From Chloroflexota bacterium (GTDB taxonomy: Bacteria; Chloroflexota; Anaerolineae; Promineifilales; Promineifilaceae), in NCBI GenBank assembly GCA_017993775.1, contig JAGOMA010000006.1, forward strand, positions 1 through 64,000: a stretch of DNA of 64,000 bases. The letters are read 5' to 3'. The notes below the pieces were generated by a model. It ran no database searches. It was not told the DNA's origin and worked only from the letters and a program-made list of their open reading frames with translations. Every line of letters begins with the position of its first letter. Positions within the stretch are counted from its first letter, which is position 1. Of this stretch, positions 17,362 to 26,728 are shown piece by piece. A program made the position numbers and the translations under genes.

Positions 17362-19265
17362 CCCCACTAACCATCGACAAACTCAGCCAATTTGGGCGGC
17401 GTTGGGGGATTGTCCTGGTGCTGGTTATGGCGGCGCTGCTGTTGGCCGGGGTTCAGGCCTATGCCCAGCGCCTGAACGGCGGCGTCTGGACCGCGCCGCT
17501 GGACGACGCCTGGATTCATTTCCAGTTTGCCCGCAATCTCAGCCAGGGTAATGGGTTCAGCTATATGCCCGGCGTGCCGTCGCCCGGTTCAACGGCTCCC
17601 TTGTGGACGCTGTTCTTGGCGGCTGTTGGCTTGTTCACTCAGGCGTTTATGCTGCCGGCGCTGCTGCTCAGCGCGGCGTTCTTTTTAGTGACCATCTGGC
17701 TGACGTATCGGTTGACGCTGGCGATTAGCGACGATTGGGGCGCGGCGCTGCTGGCCGCCGGGGCTTTGGCGGTTACCGGGCGTATGGCCTGGGCCAGTTG
17801 GTCGGCCATGGAAGTGACCCTGTTTACGGCGCTGAGCGTGGGCGCGGTATGGGCCTACCAGCGGCGGGGATTGGATGGGCGCACGGCCGTACTCTTTGCT
17901 CTCGCCAGCCAGACCCGGCCGGAAGGGCACGTCTTGTTTGCTCTGGCGGTGGTGGATGCGCTGCTTGCCTGGCGCTGGCCGTATGCGGCGAAACGGCCGT
18001 CTACCTCCTGGCGCGGCTTGTTGGCGGCTACGGCCGTCTATGGCCTGATCCAGCTTCCCTATGCCCTGTTCAGTCTTTCGGTGACCGGACAGCCGCTGCC
18101 AAACACCTTCTACGCCAAAGCGCGTCAGGCGGATTGGTACAGTTGGCGCACCCTGAAGGAAACGCTGCTCATCCATTGGCAAGACAATTTCCTGGCCTTG
18201 CTGCTGCTGCCCTTTGCCCTGCCGACGTTGTGGCGGCGCAATCGGTTGGTGGGCGGCTGGCTGGTGGGTCTGTTTCTGCTGCTGCCGTTTATTGTGCCGT
18301 TTTTGTGGCATCACGGCCGTTACACCATGCCCCTCATCCCTTTCCAGATGATTGCGGCGGCGGTGGGGCTGCATTGGCTGGCGGGCAAACTGCGCCGAAC
18401 GCGGCGAGCCGTCTGGCTGGGGGTGGGCGGGCTGCTGCTGGTCGCCGGTTTGTGGCGCGCGCCGTATTGGGCCGGGATGTTGGGGTATAACGGCCGTGAA
18501 ATTCTGGACATCGACGTGGCTCTGGGTGAGTGGCTGGCGGCCAACATTCCCGCCGACGAGGTTGTGGCCATCGACGACATTGGGGCGATTGTCTTTTTGG
18601 GGCCGCGCCCGATTGTGGACCTGCACGGGCTGGTGTCGCCGGAGATGTGGCCGGTGCTGGACGACGCTGATCCGGCGACGGCGGAGCTGCGGTTTTTGGC
18701 GGGGCAAGGCGTGGGCTATCTGGCCGTTTTTCCCGGCTGGCACCCGTTGTTGGTGAGTGATCCGGCTGTTGCCCGGCCGGTGGCGCGGTTTAGCACAGCC
18801 ACCCATTCCATCATTTTTGGGCAGGAGGCTGTGGTTTACCAGATGGATTGGCCGTACCGCCGGGAAATTGCGCCGCAAGTGGACCAAACGGCCGTGCTGG
18901 GCGAGGTGATCCGCCTGCGTGGTTATGATTGGCAGCTAGAAACCGACCGCTTAAACCTGACGTTGTATTGGGAGAGCCTGACGGCCGTGGCCGAAAATTA
19001 CAAGGTTTTCATTCACGTCACCAATGAAAACGGCGACATCATCGCCCAGACAGACCGCCTGCCGGTGAACGGCTTAGCGCCCACATGGCGCTGGCAGCCG
19101 GGCGATTTGGTGCGCGACCCATATCAAATTTCGCTGCCGCCCGATCTGCCGCCGGGCCGCTATGGGGTGCGGGTGGGGCTGTATACGGAGGCAAACGGCC
19201 GTCTCTCCATCACCGCTGCCCCCACACCGGCCGATGCGGTTGATCTGCTGGTGTGGACAAGATAG
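17349..19265 (+). CDS. GT-C glycosyltransferase, third subtype, with C-terminal beta domain
   Basis: Membrane protein of 638 residues. The first loop has LDDAWIHFQFARN (Asp52-Asp53), then PSPGSTAPLWTLFLA, a pattern of mannosyltransferase-like GT-C proteins distinct from the DEQ and DEA types upstream. RPEGHVLFALAVVDAL and HHGRYTMPLIPFQM fit the same family. Residues 515-630 carry the shared beta domain (LTLYWESL, then FIHVTNENGDIIAQTDRLPVNG, then PPGRYGVRVGLYT). The start ATG lies inside the previous gene, so translation is probably coupled. The stop is 16 bases from the convergent YfhO gene, with no room for a conventional terminator. Confidence 0.83.
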   Translation: MDAMTPLTIDKLSQFGRRWGIVLVLVMAALLLAGVQAYAQRLNGGVWTAPLDDAWIHFQFARNLSQGNGFSYMPGVPSPGSTAPLWTLFLAAVGLFTQAFMLPALLLSAAFFLVTIWLTYRLTLAISDDWGAALLAAGALAVTGRMAWASWSAMEVTLFTALSVGAVWAYQRRGLDGRTAVLFALASQTRPEGHVLFALAVVDALLAWRWPYAAKRPSTSWRGLLAATAVYGLIQLPYALFSLSVTGQPLPNTFYAKARQADWYSWRTLKETLLIHWQDNFLALLLLPFALPTLWRRNRLVGGWLVGLFLLLPFIVPFLWHHGRYTMPLIPFQMIAAAVGLHWLAGKLRRTRRAVWLGVGGLLLVAGLWRAPYWAGMLGYNGREILDIDVALGEWLAANIPADEVVAIDDIGAIVFLGPRPIVDLHGLVSPEMWPVLDDADPATAELRFLAGQGVGYLAVFPGWHPLLVSDPAVARPVARFSTATHSIIFGQEAVVYQMDWPYRREIAPQVDQTAVLGEVIRLRGYDWQLETDRLNLTLYWESLTAVAENYKVFIHVTNENGDIIAQTDRLPVNGLAPTWRWQPGDLVRDPYQISLPPDLPPGRYGVRVGLYTEANGRLSITAAPTPADAVDLLVWTR

Positions 19266-19281
19266 AGAGTTCTGGTCTATC

Positions 19282-22035
19282 TCATTTTCGCCAAAGGATG
19301 ACCAGCACGATGAGGCTGGCGAGCAGGGTGAGGGCGCTGACAGCGGCAGCAAAGATGAAATCGGGGGGGCGGAAGGTGAATACGGCCGTGTGCTGCCCCG
19401 CCGGTAAATAAATGGCGCGCACCAGCGTGTTGGCCTGGTAAACCGGCGTCGCCTGGCCGTCGAGGGTGGCACGCCAGCCGGGGTAGTAGGTGTCCGACAG
19501 CACCAAAAAGCCATCGGTGTCGGTGACGGCCGTGATCGTCACCTGATTGAGCGCATAGTCGGTGATGGTGATGGTGGCGGCTGCCTTGGCTGGCTGCCCC
19601 AGGTTTGGCGGCGGAGTTTGCCCCATCAGCTCCAGCACGACCAGCTGGTCGAGGTCGTCGGCGTGAGCGAGAACGGCCGTGTGTCCCCCCGCCACACTCT
19701 CCACAACCAGCGCTTGCGGCACAAAGTAGGCGCGTTCAAACGCCCCCGGACTGCGGTAAATCTGCGATTTGCCATCCTCGAAGGCCAGATTGGGGCGCGG
19801 CAGATAGGCGGTGCGGAAGGCGATACGGCCGTTGTCGTCGGTTCCTATTTGCATTTCCCCATCCCCCGCATAGCTCAGCTCCAAGAGAAAATCGCGCCCC
19901 CATTCAGACGGAAAGGCTTCAAAGTTGAAGGCGTTCCAGGCGTCGGCGACAGCGGTTGCGGCTTCCAGGTCGCTGTGCGCCAGTTCCAGTACGCCATCGG
20001 CGGTGAAAATGCGCCCGGTGATGACTCCCCCAGCGGTTGGCGACGGCCGTAACCAGACATCCAGCCGAAACAGCCCCGCATCCGGCATGGGCAAGTTTTG
20101 GCGGGCAGGGGCGTCCGGCGCGAGCAGCTGCCAGCGGGTCGCCGTTTCCTGGGCTGGTCCGGCGGCCGGTTCTGTCGCCCAGGCATTTTTGGTGGTGACG
20201 GTGTAGCGGGCGTTGATGGCGTCGAGCAGCGGCGAATTCAGGCCGCGCAGCGGCATCAGGAAGCGGCCAAAGCGGATGGCGCTTTCTCCTTCGGCAAGAT
20301 TGACATAATCGGCGGTGCGCTGCCAGATGCCCGGCTCGTAGCCGCTGACATTGGCAATTTGATCAACCAGCGATGTGTTGGGTGAGTAGACAATGCTTTC
20401 TGCCGGGGTGACAATGCGGTAAGCCGTGGGGTCGGCGTGTAAGAAATCGGCGACGGCCGTCTGGCCAAACCAATCGTCCAAGGAAGCGATGGTATTGTAG
20501 TCGTGGCCAAACCAGAATAAATCTGCCACCACGCACACCAGCGTCAGGGTCACAAACAGGCGCGGCGAAATCCGGTTGGCAAGGCGAGCGGCAATCAGGC
20601 TGGCGGCTGCCAGCAAGAAGGCGACGGCGGCGATTGTTTGCGGCCGCAAGTAAGCCCAGGTGCGGCCAACGTCGGCCCGGTAGACCCAAAAGTAAATCCC
20701 AGCGACCACGATAAGGATCAGGCACAGGAACAGCAGGGGGAGGAACGGCCGTTTCCCCGGCACGCCATCATCCTGCTGCAACCGATCCACACTCACCGCC
20801 GCCAGCACCGCCACGCCAACCACCGTCAGAAAAATCGCGCGGCTGGGGAACAGGCCGCTAAACACCGGCAAGACGCTCAGCGGCCAATAGACCGGTGTGC
20901 GCAGCGCCCACAACAACCCGACCGTCGCCCAAATCGAGAAAAAAACTGTCCAGCGGTCGCGGCGCAGCCAGAGGGCCAAACCGGCCAGCAGCAAGGGCAT
21001 GAGGCCCAGATAAAACGCCGTTTCATTGTAGTTTTGTGGTCCCCACCAGTTGTTGTGCGCCGGGTTGCCGAAAAAATTGGGCACAACCATCACCACGAGC
21101 CGACCCCACAGGGCAAAATCGAGCGCCTGGGCGTAGGTCATGGGCTGGCGGTGGGTGTGGGCGAGGTAGTTGAAGGCGGGCAGGGCCTGGATGAGAGCCA
21201 CGGCCGTGCCGATGCCCACTGTCAGCAGCAGCGGCAGGGCGACCAACCCGCGCTGCCGGCCGCGTGCTTGCGCGGCCAGCGGCCAAAGCCGCCAAACCCA
21301 ATAAACGCCCACCGTCAGGCTGGTAAATAGGGTCCAATTCCAGTGGCCGCCCAACCAGGGCAGGGCGAACACCAGCCCGGAAATGATGCTGAGGGAGAGG
21401 ATGTGGCGGCGGGAAACGGCCGTATGCCCATCTTGCGCCGCCAGGTGACAGGCGATGCGCTCGACCAGCCACAATTGCAGCGGCAGCCAGAGAACGGCCG
21501 ACTGCACCACCTGCCATTCCAACCAGACCACCATCAGCCCGTTAAAAGTATAAATGACCGCGCCCACAAAGGCCGCCGCCGGGGATAAGCGAATTTGCCG
21601 CAGGTAGGCGGCCATGAACAGCGCGCCTAAAATCATTTGCAGGATCACGGTGGCGTCGACGGCCGTGGCCAGCGGCAGGGCGTAATACAGCAAACTGAGC
21701 GGATACCACAAACCCGCCTGCGTGTTGTAGGTAAACGGGTAGCCAGTGAACACATACGGGTTCCAAAGCGGATATTCGCCGCCGCGCAGGGATTCGGTCA
21801 TGAATTGTTTGACGGGCAGAATGTAATTCACCACGTCGTGCAGGGCAAAATTATGCACCGTGATGCTTTGGTTGGCTTTTTGCCAGGGCGGCCACGCCTC
21901 GGCAACGATGTCCAGTGGGGCGAGTATCTTGTTGGGCGACAAAGCCGGGGCGATAAAAAGCAAAATCAGGCCAATCAGGCCGATTACCGCCAAGAAATTC
22001 GTATAGCGCCGTGCATCGCGTTGATCTTTAGACAT
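19282..22035 (-). CDS. YfhO-family membrane protein
   Basis: A 917-residue multi-spanning protein of the YfhO family, GT-C-like enzymes that in Gram-positive bacteria add sugars to teichoic acids or other surface polymers. Diagnostic segments are APLDIVAEAWPPWQ near the N-terminus, GEYPLWNPYVFTGYPF (about residues 85-101), VWLEWQVVQSAVLWLP, and a C-terminal VLSDTYYPGWRATLDG segment, followed by a last transmembrane helix. About twelve helices precede a long beta-rich extracytoplasmic part (about residues 520-870). It is the only minus-strand gene within the first glycosyltransferase block, and its start faces a hairpin repeat and the plus-strand gene at 22218. Confidence 0.88.
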   Translation of the reverse strand: MSKDQRDARRYTNFLAVIGLIGLILLFIAPALSPNKILAPLDIVAEAWPPWQKANQSITVHNFALHDVVNYILPVKQFMTESLRGGEYPLWNPYVFTGYPFTYNTQAGLWYPLSLLYYALPLATAVDATVILQMILGALFMAAYLRQIRLSPAAAFVGAVIYTFNGLMVVWLEWQVVQSAVLWLPLQLWLVERIACHLAAQDGHTAVSRRHILSLSIISGLVFALPWLGGHWNWTLFTSLTVGVYWVWRLWPLAAQARGRQRGLVALPLLLTVGIGTAVALIQALPAFNYLAHTHRQPMTYAQALDFALWGRLVVMVVPNFFGNPAHNNWWGPQNYNETAFYLGLMPLLLAGLALWLRRDRWTVFFSIWATVGLLWALRTPVYWPLSVLPVFSGLFPSRAIFLTVVGVAVLAAVSVDRLQQDDGVPGKRPFLPLLFLCLILIVVAGIYFWVYRADVGRTWAYLRPQTIAAVAFLLAAASLIAARLANRISPRLFVTLTLVCVVADLFWFGHDYNTIASLDDWFGQTAVADFLHADPTAYRIVTPAESIVYSPNTSLVDQIANVSGYEPGIWQRTADYVNLAEGESAIRFGRFLMPLRGLNSPLLDAINARYTVTTKNAWATEPAAGPAQETATRWQLLAPDAPARQNLPMPDAGLFRLDVWLRPSPTAGGVITGRIFTADGVLELAHSDLEAATAVADAWNAFNFEAFPSEWGRDFLLELSYAGDGEMQIGTDDNGRIAFRTAYLPRPNLAFEDGKSQIYRSPGAFERAYFVPQALVVESVAGGHTAVLAHADDLDQLVVLELMGQTPPPNLGQPAKAAATITITDYALNQVTITAVTDTDGFLVLSDTYYPGWRATLDGQATPVYQANTLVRAIYLPAGQHTAVFTFRPPDFIFAAAVSALTLLASLIVLVILWRK

Positions 22036-22142
22036 CGTTTTCCTGTTATTGCGTTACAAAGTGGGCAATTATACCGTTAGTTTTCGGGATGGAGAGAAGA
22101 AGATAGAATATCGGCATGGTAACTGTTCAGGTTTCTCTAGCC

Positions 22143-22202
22143 AGACCCCAAGGGTTTGATGCTCAAATAATCCAAATCCTTAAGGGCAAACCCTTGGGGT
22201 CT
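22143..22202. repeat. Single-copy AGACCCCAAGGGTTTG hairpin
   Basis: One element of the family that forms the arrays at 2240 and 6975, with 16-bp arms. It is preceded by TGTTCAGGTTTCTCTAGCC and followed by TGTATAG, flanks that recur at the 46615 copy, so the mobile or duplicated unit is larger than the hairpin. It lies between divergent genes, 15 bases before the start of the plus-strand glycosyltransferase. Confidence 0.9.
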
Positions 22203-22217
22203 GTATAGTTACAAGGC

Positions 22218-24497
22218 ATGAACGATTCGACATGGCGCGGGTGGATGGGGGGCCGGGGAACGGCCGTTCTCCTTCTATTGCTCCTGTACAGCCTCATTTT
22301 CACCAGCGTCAGCCAGAAAAGCATGACCGTTGACGAACAGGGCCATCTGTTTCGCGGCGTGGCCTATGTAAAAACTGGGGCCACGCAGTTTTTATGGGGG
22401 CATCCGCTGCTGGCCAGCAGCCTGAATGCGCTGCCGCTGCTGACCGAGCAGAGCCTGACGCTGCCTACAGATTCACCGGCCTGGCAAGACGGCCGTTGGG
22501 CGGTAGCCGGCGATCAATTCCTCTGGCAGCTCAACGACAATCCGCTGCGCCTGATTTTTTTGGGCCGGTTGCCAACCATCTGGCTGACGATGTTGTTGGG
22601 GGCGCTTTTGTTTGGTTGGGGGCGGGCGTTGGGCGGCAAAAGAACGGCCGTGTTCGCCCTGGCGCTCTTGTCATTTGACCCAAATTTTCTGGCGCATGGC
22701 GGCCTGATCACCAGCGACATTGCCGTCACGTTTTTTATGCTGTTGGCGGTGTATGGGTTCTGGCTGGCGGTGGGGCGGCCCGCTGGGGTTTTGTCGCGCT
22801 GGTCGCTGGTTACGGCCGTTTTGCTGATGGGTCTGGGACTGGGTGGCGCGGCCGCGACCAAATTTAGCGCGGCCGCCCTGGGGCCGATGGTGGGGCTGCT
22901 GGCCGTGTGGACGGCCGTGCGCGATCGCTCCTGGCGGCCAATAGGGCTGGCGCTGCTGGCTGGCGGCCTTGGTTTGTTGCTGGTGTGGGGGGTGTATCGG
23001 TGGCAGATACGGCCGTATCCCGCCGCCGCCTACTGGCAAGATTTGGCCTGGCAGTTTGACTATTTCAGCCGACCGCACGGCGCTTACCTGCTCGGCCAGT
23101 ATGCCCAGACCGGCTGGTGGTATTATTTCCCGGTCACCTTTTTGCTCAAAACACCCCTGGTCACTCTGGTTCTCTTCGGCATGGCTTTGATTCGATGGGG
23201 CCAATCGCTGCTGCGCCGCCAGACGACCGCCGGACAGGCCGCGCTTCCGTTTTTGCTCGCGCCGCCGGCCGTCTACATCCTCATCAGCCTGTTGACGCCG
23301 CTGAATATCGGCTACCGGCATTTGCTGCCGCTGCTGCCGTTTTTGTATTTGTTTACGGCCGTTACCCTTGCGTCGCCCCCAACAACCGCCAACAACCACC
23401 CTGACAGGTTTCAAAAACCGGTCAGGGTTTTGCTGGCGCTCCTCTTTCTGACCACGCTTATCGCCTGGCCCGATTATCTGTCTTATATGAATGTGCTCGC
23501 TGGCCGCGCCGAAAACCGCTGGCGGCTGCTGTCCGACAGCAATGTGGATTGGGGGCAAGATTTGCCGGCGTTGGCCGATTGGCAGCAGGAGACGGGACGG
23601 CCGTTGTTCCTCAGCTACTTTGGCACGGCGCATCCCAGCGCGTACGGTCTCGATTTTATCGCCTTGCCCACCTGGGAACCCGGCCCGGAGCAGTTACTGC
23701 CGTCGCGCCAGACATTTAATCCCGCCGACCCCGCGCCCGGCTGGTACGCCATCAGTGTAACCAATTTGCAAGGGCTAGTCCTGGGCGAGGCGGCCGACGC
23801 CTTCGCCTGGTTCCGCGAGCGGGAGCCGGCGGCGCGATTGGGCGGCAGCATCTTTGTGTATGAGGTGGCTGTGCGCGGCGATCCGGTAAATGCGGCCTTC
23901 AGCGGCCTGCGCCCTGCCGATCTGGCGCCTGAACTGCTGGCCGAATTGGGGACAAACGATGTGCGCGTGCGCTGGTTTGATGGGACCACGAGCCTGATTT
24001 GGCCGCAGGGCGGCGGCTGGTGGATCAGCCGAACGGATCAGCCGATGGACCCGCTGCTGCGGCCGTGGGCGGCCATTGCGTCCCATCAATTTTCCGAAGA
24101 TGGGGCGCAGGTCCTGGTGCGGCCAACTTATCCGCCGCCGTTGCCCTGGGCGGATGGGCAGCCAATGGGCGAAACGGCCGTTTTCCTCGGCTACGACATC
24201 GCCCCAAATTCCGGGGTGGATGGGGTGGTTGCTCTGGTGACCGGTTGGCAGGTGGCGGAGGCGACGGAACGGCCGTTAAAAATCTTCGTCCACGCCCTGG
24301 ACGAGCAGGGACAGATCGTCGGGCAGTGGGATGGTTTGGACGTGGATTCGACAAGCTGGCAGCCGGGGGATGTGTTTGTGCAGGTTCACCGGTTTGCCGT
24401 GCCGGACACGGCCGTTATCCATGCCTTCGCCATCGGCCTGTACGATGCCGACACCCTGGAGCGCCTCGCCGACCCAATCGTTGTAGAAAGCCAATAG
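22218..24497 (+). CDS. GT-C glycosyltransferase, PMT-like, type I, with C-terminal beta domain
   Basis: A 759-residue enzyme of the same type as the genes at 7298 and 12871. TVDEQGHLFRG gives Asp39-Glu40, HPLLASSLNALPLL follows, LSDSNVDWGQDL is at about residue 438, and the short YFGTAHPSAYGLD domain is present. Its C-terminal 130 residues carry the beta domain (VTGWQVA, then FVHALDEQGQIVGQWDG, then AIGLYD). Bases 23398-23431 are a CCTGACAGGTTT...AACCGGTCAGGG palindrome read as HPDRFQKPVRV in a loop before a helix, another in-frame repeat. The gene is separate from the other type I genes and has no type II partner. It converges on the next gene with a 28-base gap. Confidence 0.84.
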   Translation: MNDSTWRGWMGGRGTAVLLLLLLYSLIFTSVSQKSMTVDEQGHLFRGVAYVKTGATQFLWGHPLLASSLNALPLLTEQSLTLPTDSPAWQDGRWAVAGDQFLWQLNDNPLRLIFLGRLPTIWLTMLLGALLFGWGRALGGKRTAVFALALLSFDPNFLAHGGLITSDIAVTFFMLLAVYGFWLAVGRPAGVLSRWSLVTAVLLMGLGLGGAAATKFSAAALGPMVGLLAVWTAVRDRSWRPIGLALLAGGLGLLLVWGVYRWQIRPYPAAAYWQDLAWQFDYFSRPHGAYLLGQYAQTGWWYYFPVTFLLKTPLVTLVLFGMALIRWGQSLLRRQTTAGQAALPFLLAPPAVYILISLLTPLNIGYRHLLPLLPFLYLFTAVTLASPPTTANNHPDRFQKPVRVLLALLFLTTLIAWPDYLSYMNVLAGRAENRWRLLSDSNVDWGQDLPALADWQQETGRPLFLSYFGTAHPSAYGLDFIALPTWEPGPEQLLPSRQTFNPADPAPGWYAISVTNLQGLVLGEAADAFAWFREREPAARLGGSIFVYEVAVRGDPVNAAFSGLRPADLAPELLAELGTNDVRVRWFDGTTSLIWPQGGGWWISRTDQPMDPLLRPWAAIASHQFSEDGAQVLVRPTYPPPLPWADGQPMGETAVFLGYDIAPNSGVDGVVALVTGWQVAEATERPLKIFVHALDEQGQIVGQWDGLDVDSTSWQPGDVFVQVHRFAVPDTAVIHAFAIGLYDADTLERLADPIVVESQ

Positions 24498-24525
24498 GTA
24501 TTAGCTTGAATCTGTTAGCAGTTGG

Positions 24526-26427
24526 CTATTGACCATTGATAATCGTCGTCAGTGGCAGCGCATCCTGCCCGTCGGGCAGGCGCAGGCGGGTGTTGTCGCG
24601 GGCATCGTACCAGCCGACGTACAGCGTATATGCTCCAGGGGTCAGTCCGGCTAACGACAATTGGTAGCTATCGGTGACAATGGTTTCGTTTTGCCAGCAG
24701 GTGGGCGGCCAACGGCCGTTTACCGGCCAGTTATCCTGCTGGGCAGCCAGTTCCCCTTGCATGTTGACCAGATGGGTGAAGACGGTGTACGGCCGTTGCG
24801 CTGCGCCATGCGCCTGCCAATACAGCGTCAGGTGCAGAGTGTCTGGGCCTTGGGTCAGGTCGTAGCCGCGCAGGGTCATGGCCGGATCGGTGGCCTCGGC
24901 GGCGTAGAAGGGGGCGTTGACGGCCGTTTGCGGCGTGGGGTTGATGGGCAGCGACGGCCGTTCGGCCACCACGATCACCGCTTCAATGGGCCGCCAGGCT
25001 AACCCCAGCGCCAAAACCAGCAGCAGTTGCAGCCCAATCAGCACGAGCGGCCCATGCGTTCCCGACCGGTTTTCCGGCGTGGGTGTGTAAAAAGCAGCGC
25101 TGCCAATCGCCAAAAAGGGCATGAGAAACAGCCACAGGCGGCCTACTTCCCCTCTGGCCGAGCCGGACACATCGAGCAGGAAAATGAGGAGCGTGAGGGG
25201 GATGAGCAGCGCGGCGAGCGGGCTGCGGCTGGCAAACCGCCGGCTCAGGAGCGCGCCCAGATACCCGACGATGATGACCGGACCGGCAAAAATCAGCAGG
25301 TCGAGCAAATTGTAAAACAGCCACCAATCGTAGCGCCGGTGGCTGGTGACCAGATCGTAGTGCTGCGCCAGCCCAACCTGGGCGATGGTCCAGGGCGGCA
25401 CGCCCCAACCGGCCCAATAGATCAGCCACACGGCCGTCGCGCCCAGCCCCAAAACCGCCAGTTGAAGGACCAGATGGGAAAACGGCCGTTCGGCTCGCCG
25501 CAGCCATCCATGCACTCCGGCGTAGGCGGCCAGCAACAGCAGGAGCGCTGCGTTTCCCAGGCTTAAAAAGGTCGCCAGGGAAACGATCAGGCCGCTGAGG
25601 AAAAACCAGCGGTTTTGTTGTTTGTCCAGACCAATTTGCAGGAGATAGACGGCCGTTACCGCCAGCAGGGCATCTATTTGTACCGGTGTGGGCGTGAAAA
25701 TGAGCAGGGCGGGCAGCGTGGCGGTGAAAACTGCTGCCAATCGCGCCGGTTCTTCCGGCAGCAGGCGGCGCGCGAGGCCATAGGTTGGCCAAGTGACCAG
25801 TGCTCCGGCCAGGGCGGTCAGCAGCGTGACCGCCGCCAGCGCGGCCGCTGTCGCCGGCGGGTTGTCCAGCAGCCATAGGTCGGTGCAGCGCAGCGGCCAG
25901 ATGCGCTCGGCGATGGGCTGCGAGAGGCCAGGCCAGGCGGCGAAGGCTTTCAGCGCCAGCCAGTTTGCCGCCACCAGACCCGGCGGATGGGTGCGGGTAT
26001 GTTCAGAAGGGAAGGTGGGCATGAGCGCCGGGTAGTCGGCGAGAAGGGCGGATAAATCGGCCGTGTCGGCGGCCAGGGGGAAGTAGCCGTTGGTTTCGTT
26101 GGCCAGGGTGCGTTCGATGAGTTCGGTGAGGACGGCCGGTTTGGCGGCGTAAACCAACGCGCCTTGCAGCAGCAGATTGCCCATCACCAGCAAAGCCAGC
26201 CCCAGCCGCCACTGTTTGGCGCGCAGCCACCAGGCGCAGAGCGCTGCCATGCCCACGGCCGTTAGCACCGGCAGCCACCAGCGGAGAAACGGCCGTAACC
26301 CATAGACCCAAAACCATTCGCTGGTTTCCGGGGCAGGTCCGCGCAGCCAGGGTAGAGCGTCGGTAAAAATGAGCGCAGCCAGCGCCAGGGTAAGGAGTGT
26401 CGGCAGAATTAGTCGGCGGTTCATCAT
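24526..26427 (-). CDS. GT-C-like membrane glycosyltransferase with C-terminal beta domain
   Basis: A 633-residue membrane protein with about eleven hydrophobic helices. Its first long loop carries PSEHTRTHPPGLVAANWL; THPPG resembles the HPPG/HPPL motif of PMT-like enzymes, but the early Asp-Glu pair of the neighbours is missing, so donor or mechanism may differ. The C-terminus from about residue 515 has the shared beta domain (LTLYWQAHG, then FTHLVNMQGELAAQQDNWPVNG, then PGAYTLYVGWYDA). The start is one of two adjacent ATGs; I chose the first at 26427, dropping nine upstream residues in the open frame. It is transcribed alone, towards the convergent 22218 gene. Confidence 0.8.
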   Translation of the reverse strand: MMNRRLILPTLLTLALAALIFTDALPWLRGPAPETSEWFWVYGLRPFLRWWLPVLTAVGMAALCAWWLRAKQWRLGLALLVMGNLLLQGALVYAAKPAVLTELIERTLANETNGYFPLAADTADLSALLADYPALMPTFPSEHTRTHPPGLVAANWLALKAFAAWPGLSQPIAERIWPLRCTDLWLLDNPPATAAALAAVTLLTALAGALVTWPTYGLARRLLPEEPARLAAVFTATLPALLIFTPTPVQIDALLAVTAVYLLQIGLDKQQNRWFFLSGLIVSLATFLSLGNAALLLLLAAYAGVHGWLRRAERPFSHLVLQLAVLGLGATAVWLIYWAGWGVPPWTIAQVGLAQHYDLVTSHRRYDWWLFYNLLDLLIFAGPVIIVGYLGALLSRRFASRSPLAALLIPLTLLIFLLDVSGSARGEVGRLWLFLMPFLAIGSAAFYTPTPENRSGTHGPLVLIGLQLLLVLALGLAWRPIEAVIVVAERPSLPINPTPQTAVNAPFYAAEATDPAMTLRGYDLTQGPDTLHLTLYWQAHGAAQRPYTVFTHLVNMQGELAAQQDNWPVNGRWPPTCWQNETIVTDSYQLSLAGLTPGAYTLYVGWYDARDNTRLRLPDGQDALPLTTIINGQ

Positions 26428-26728
26428 GGTTAGAGATTGGATTTTATTGCACAACCCCGTTTGCGGGCGAATGGTATCATAAAGTTCTGCGGCCTGCGAC
26501 GCAAGCTGCGCATAACAATCCGGTGGAGTAACGGCCTTTGCCCTGTTTTGCGCCTTTGCCCATCTGCTGCCCCTCGTGTACTATTCCAGCTGACCTTTGT
26601 TCGCAGCGATGCAGACCCGAAGAGTTTTTCCAACAGCAGGAAACTGTAATTTCACAGTCTAAAGCCCATCGGATATAACCCGAAATTGTTCAGGTGGTGG
26701 GTGCAAAATGACTTCAGGCGGAGGCAAA
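26428..26728. other. Intergenic region between divergent genes
   Basis: About 300 bases with no credible gene. The stretch near 26612-26625 (GACCCGAAGAGTTT) and the AATTGTTCAGGT at 26686-26697 look like decayed parts of the GACCCCAAGGGTTTG element and its TTGTTCAGGT flank. It must hold promoters for both flanking genes, but I cannot pick convincing -35/-10 pairs. Confidence 0.5.

Noticed and set aside
17685..18887. 400-codon open frame opposite the 17349 glycosyltransferase
   Set aside because: The product is rich in His, Arg, Pro and Gln without hydrophobic cores; it is the complement of a high-GC membrane gene.
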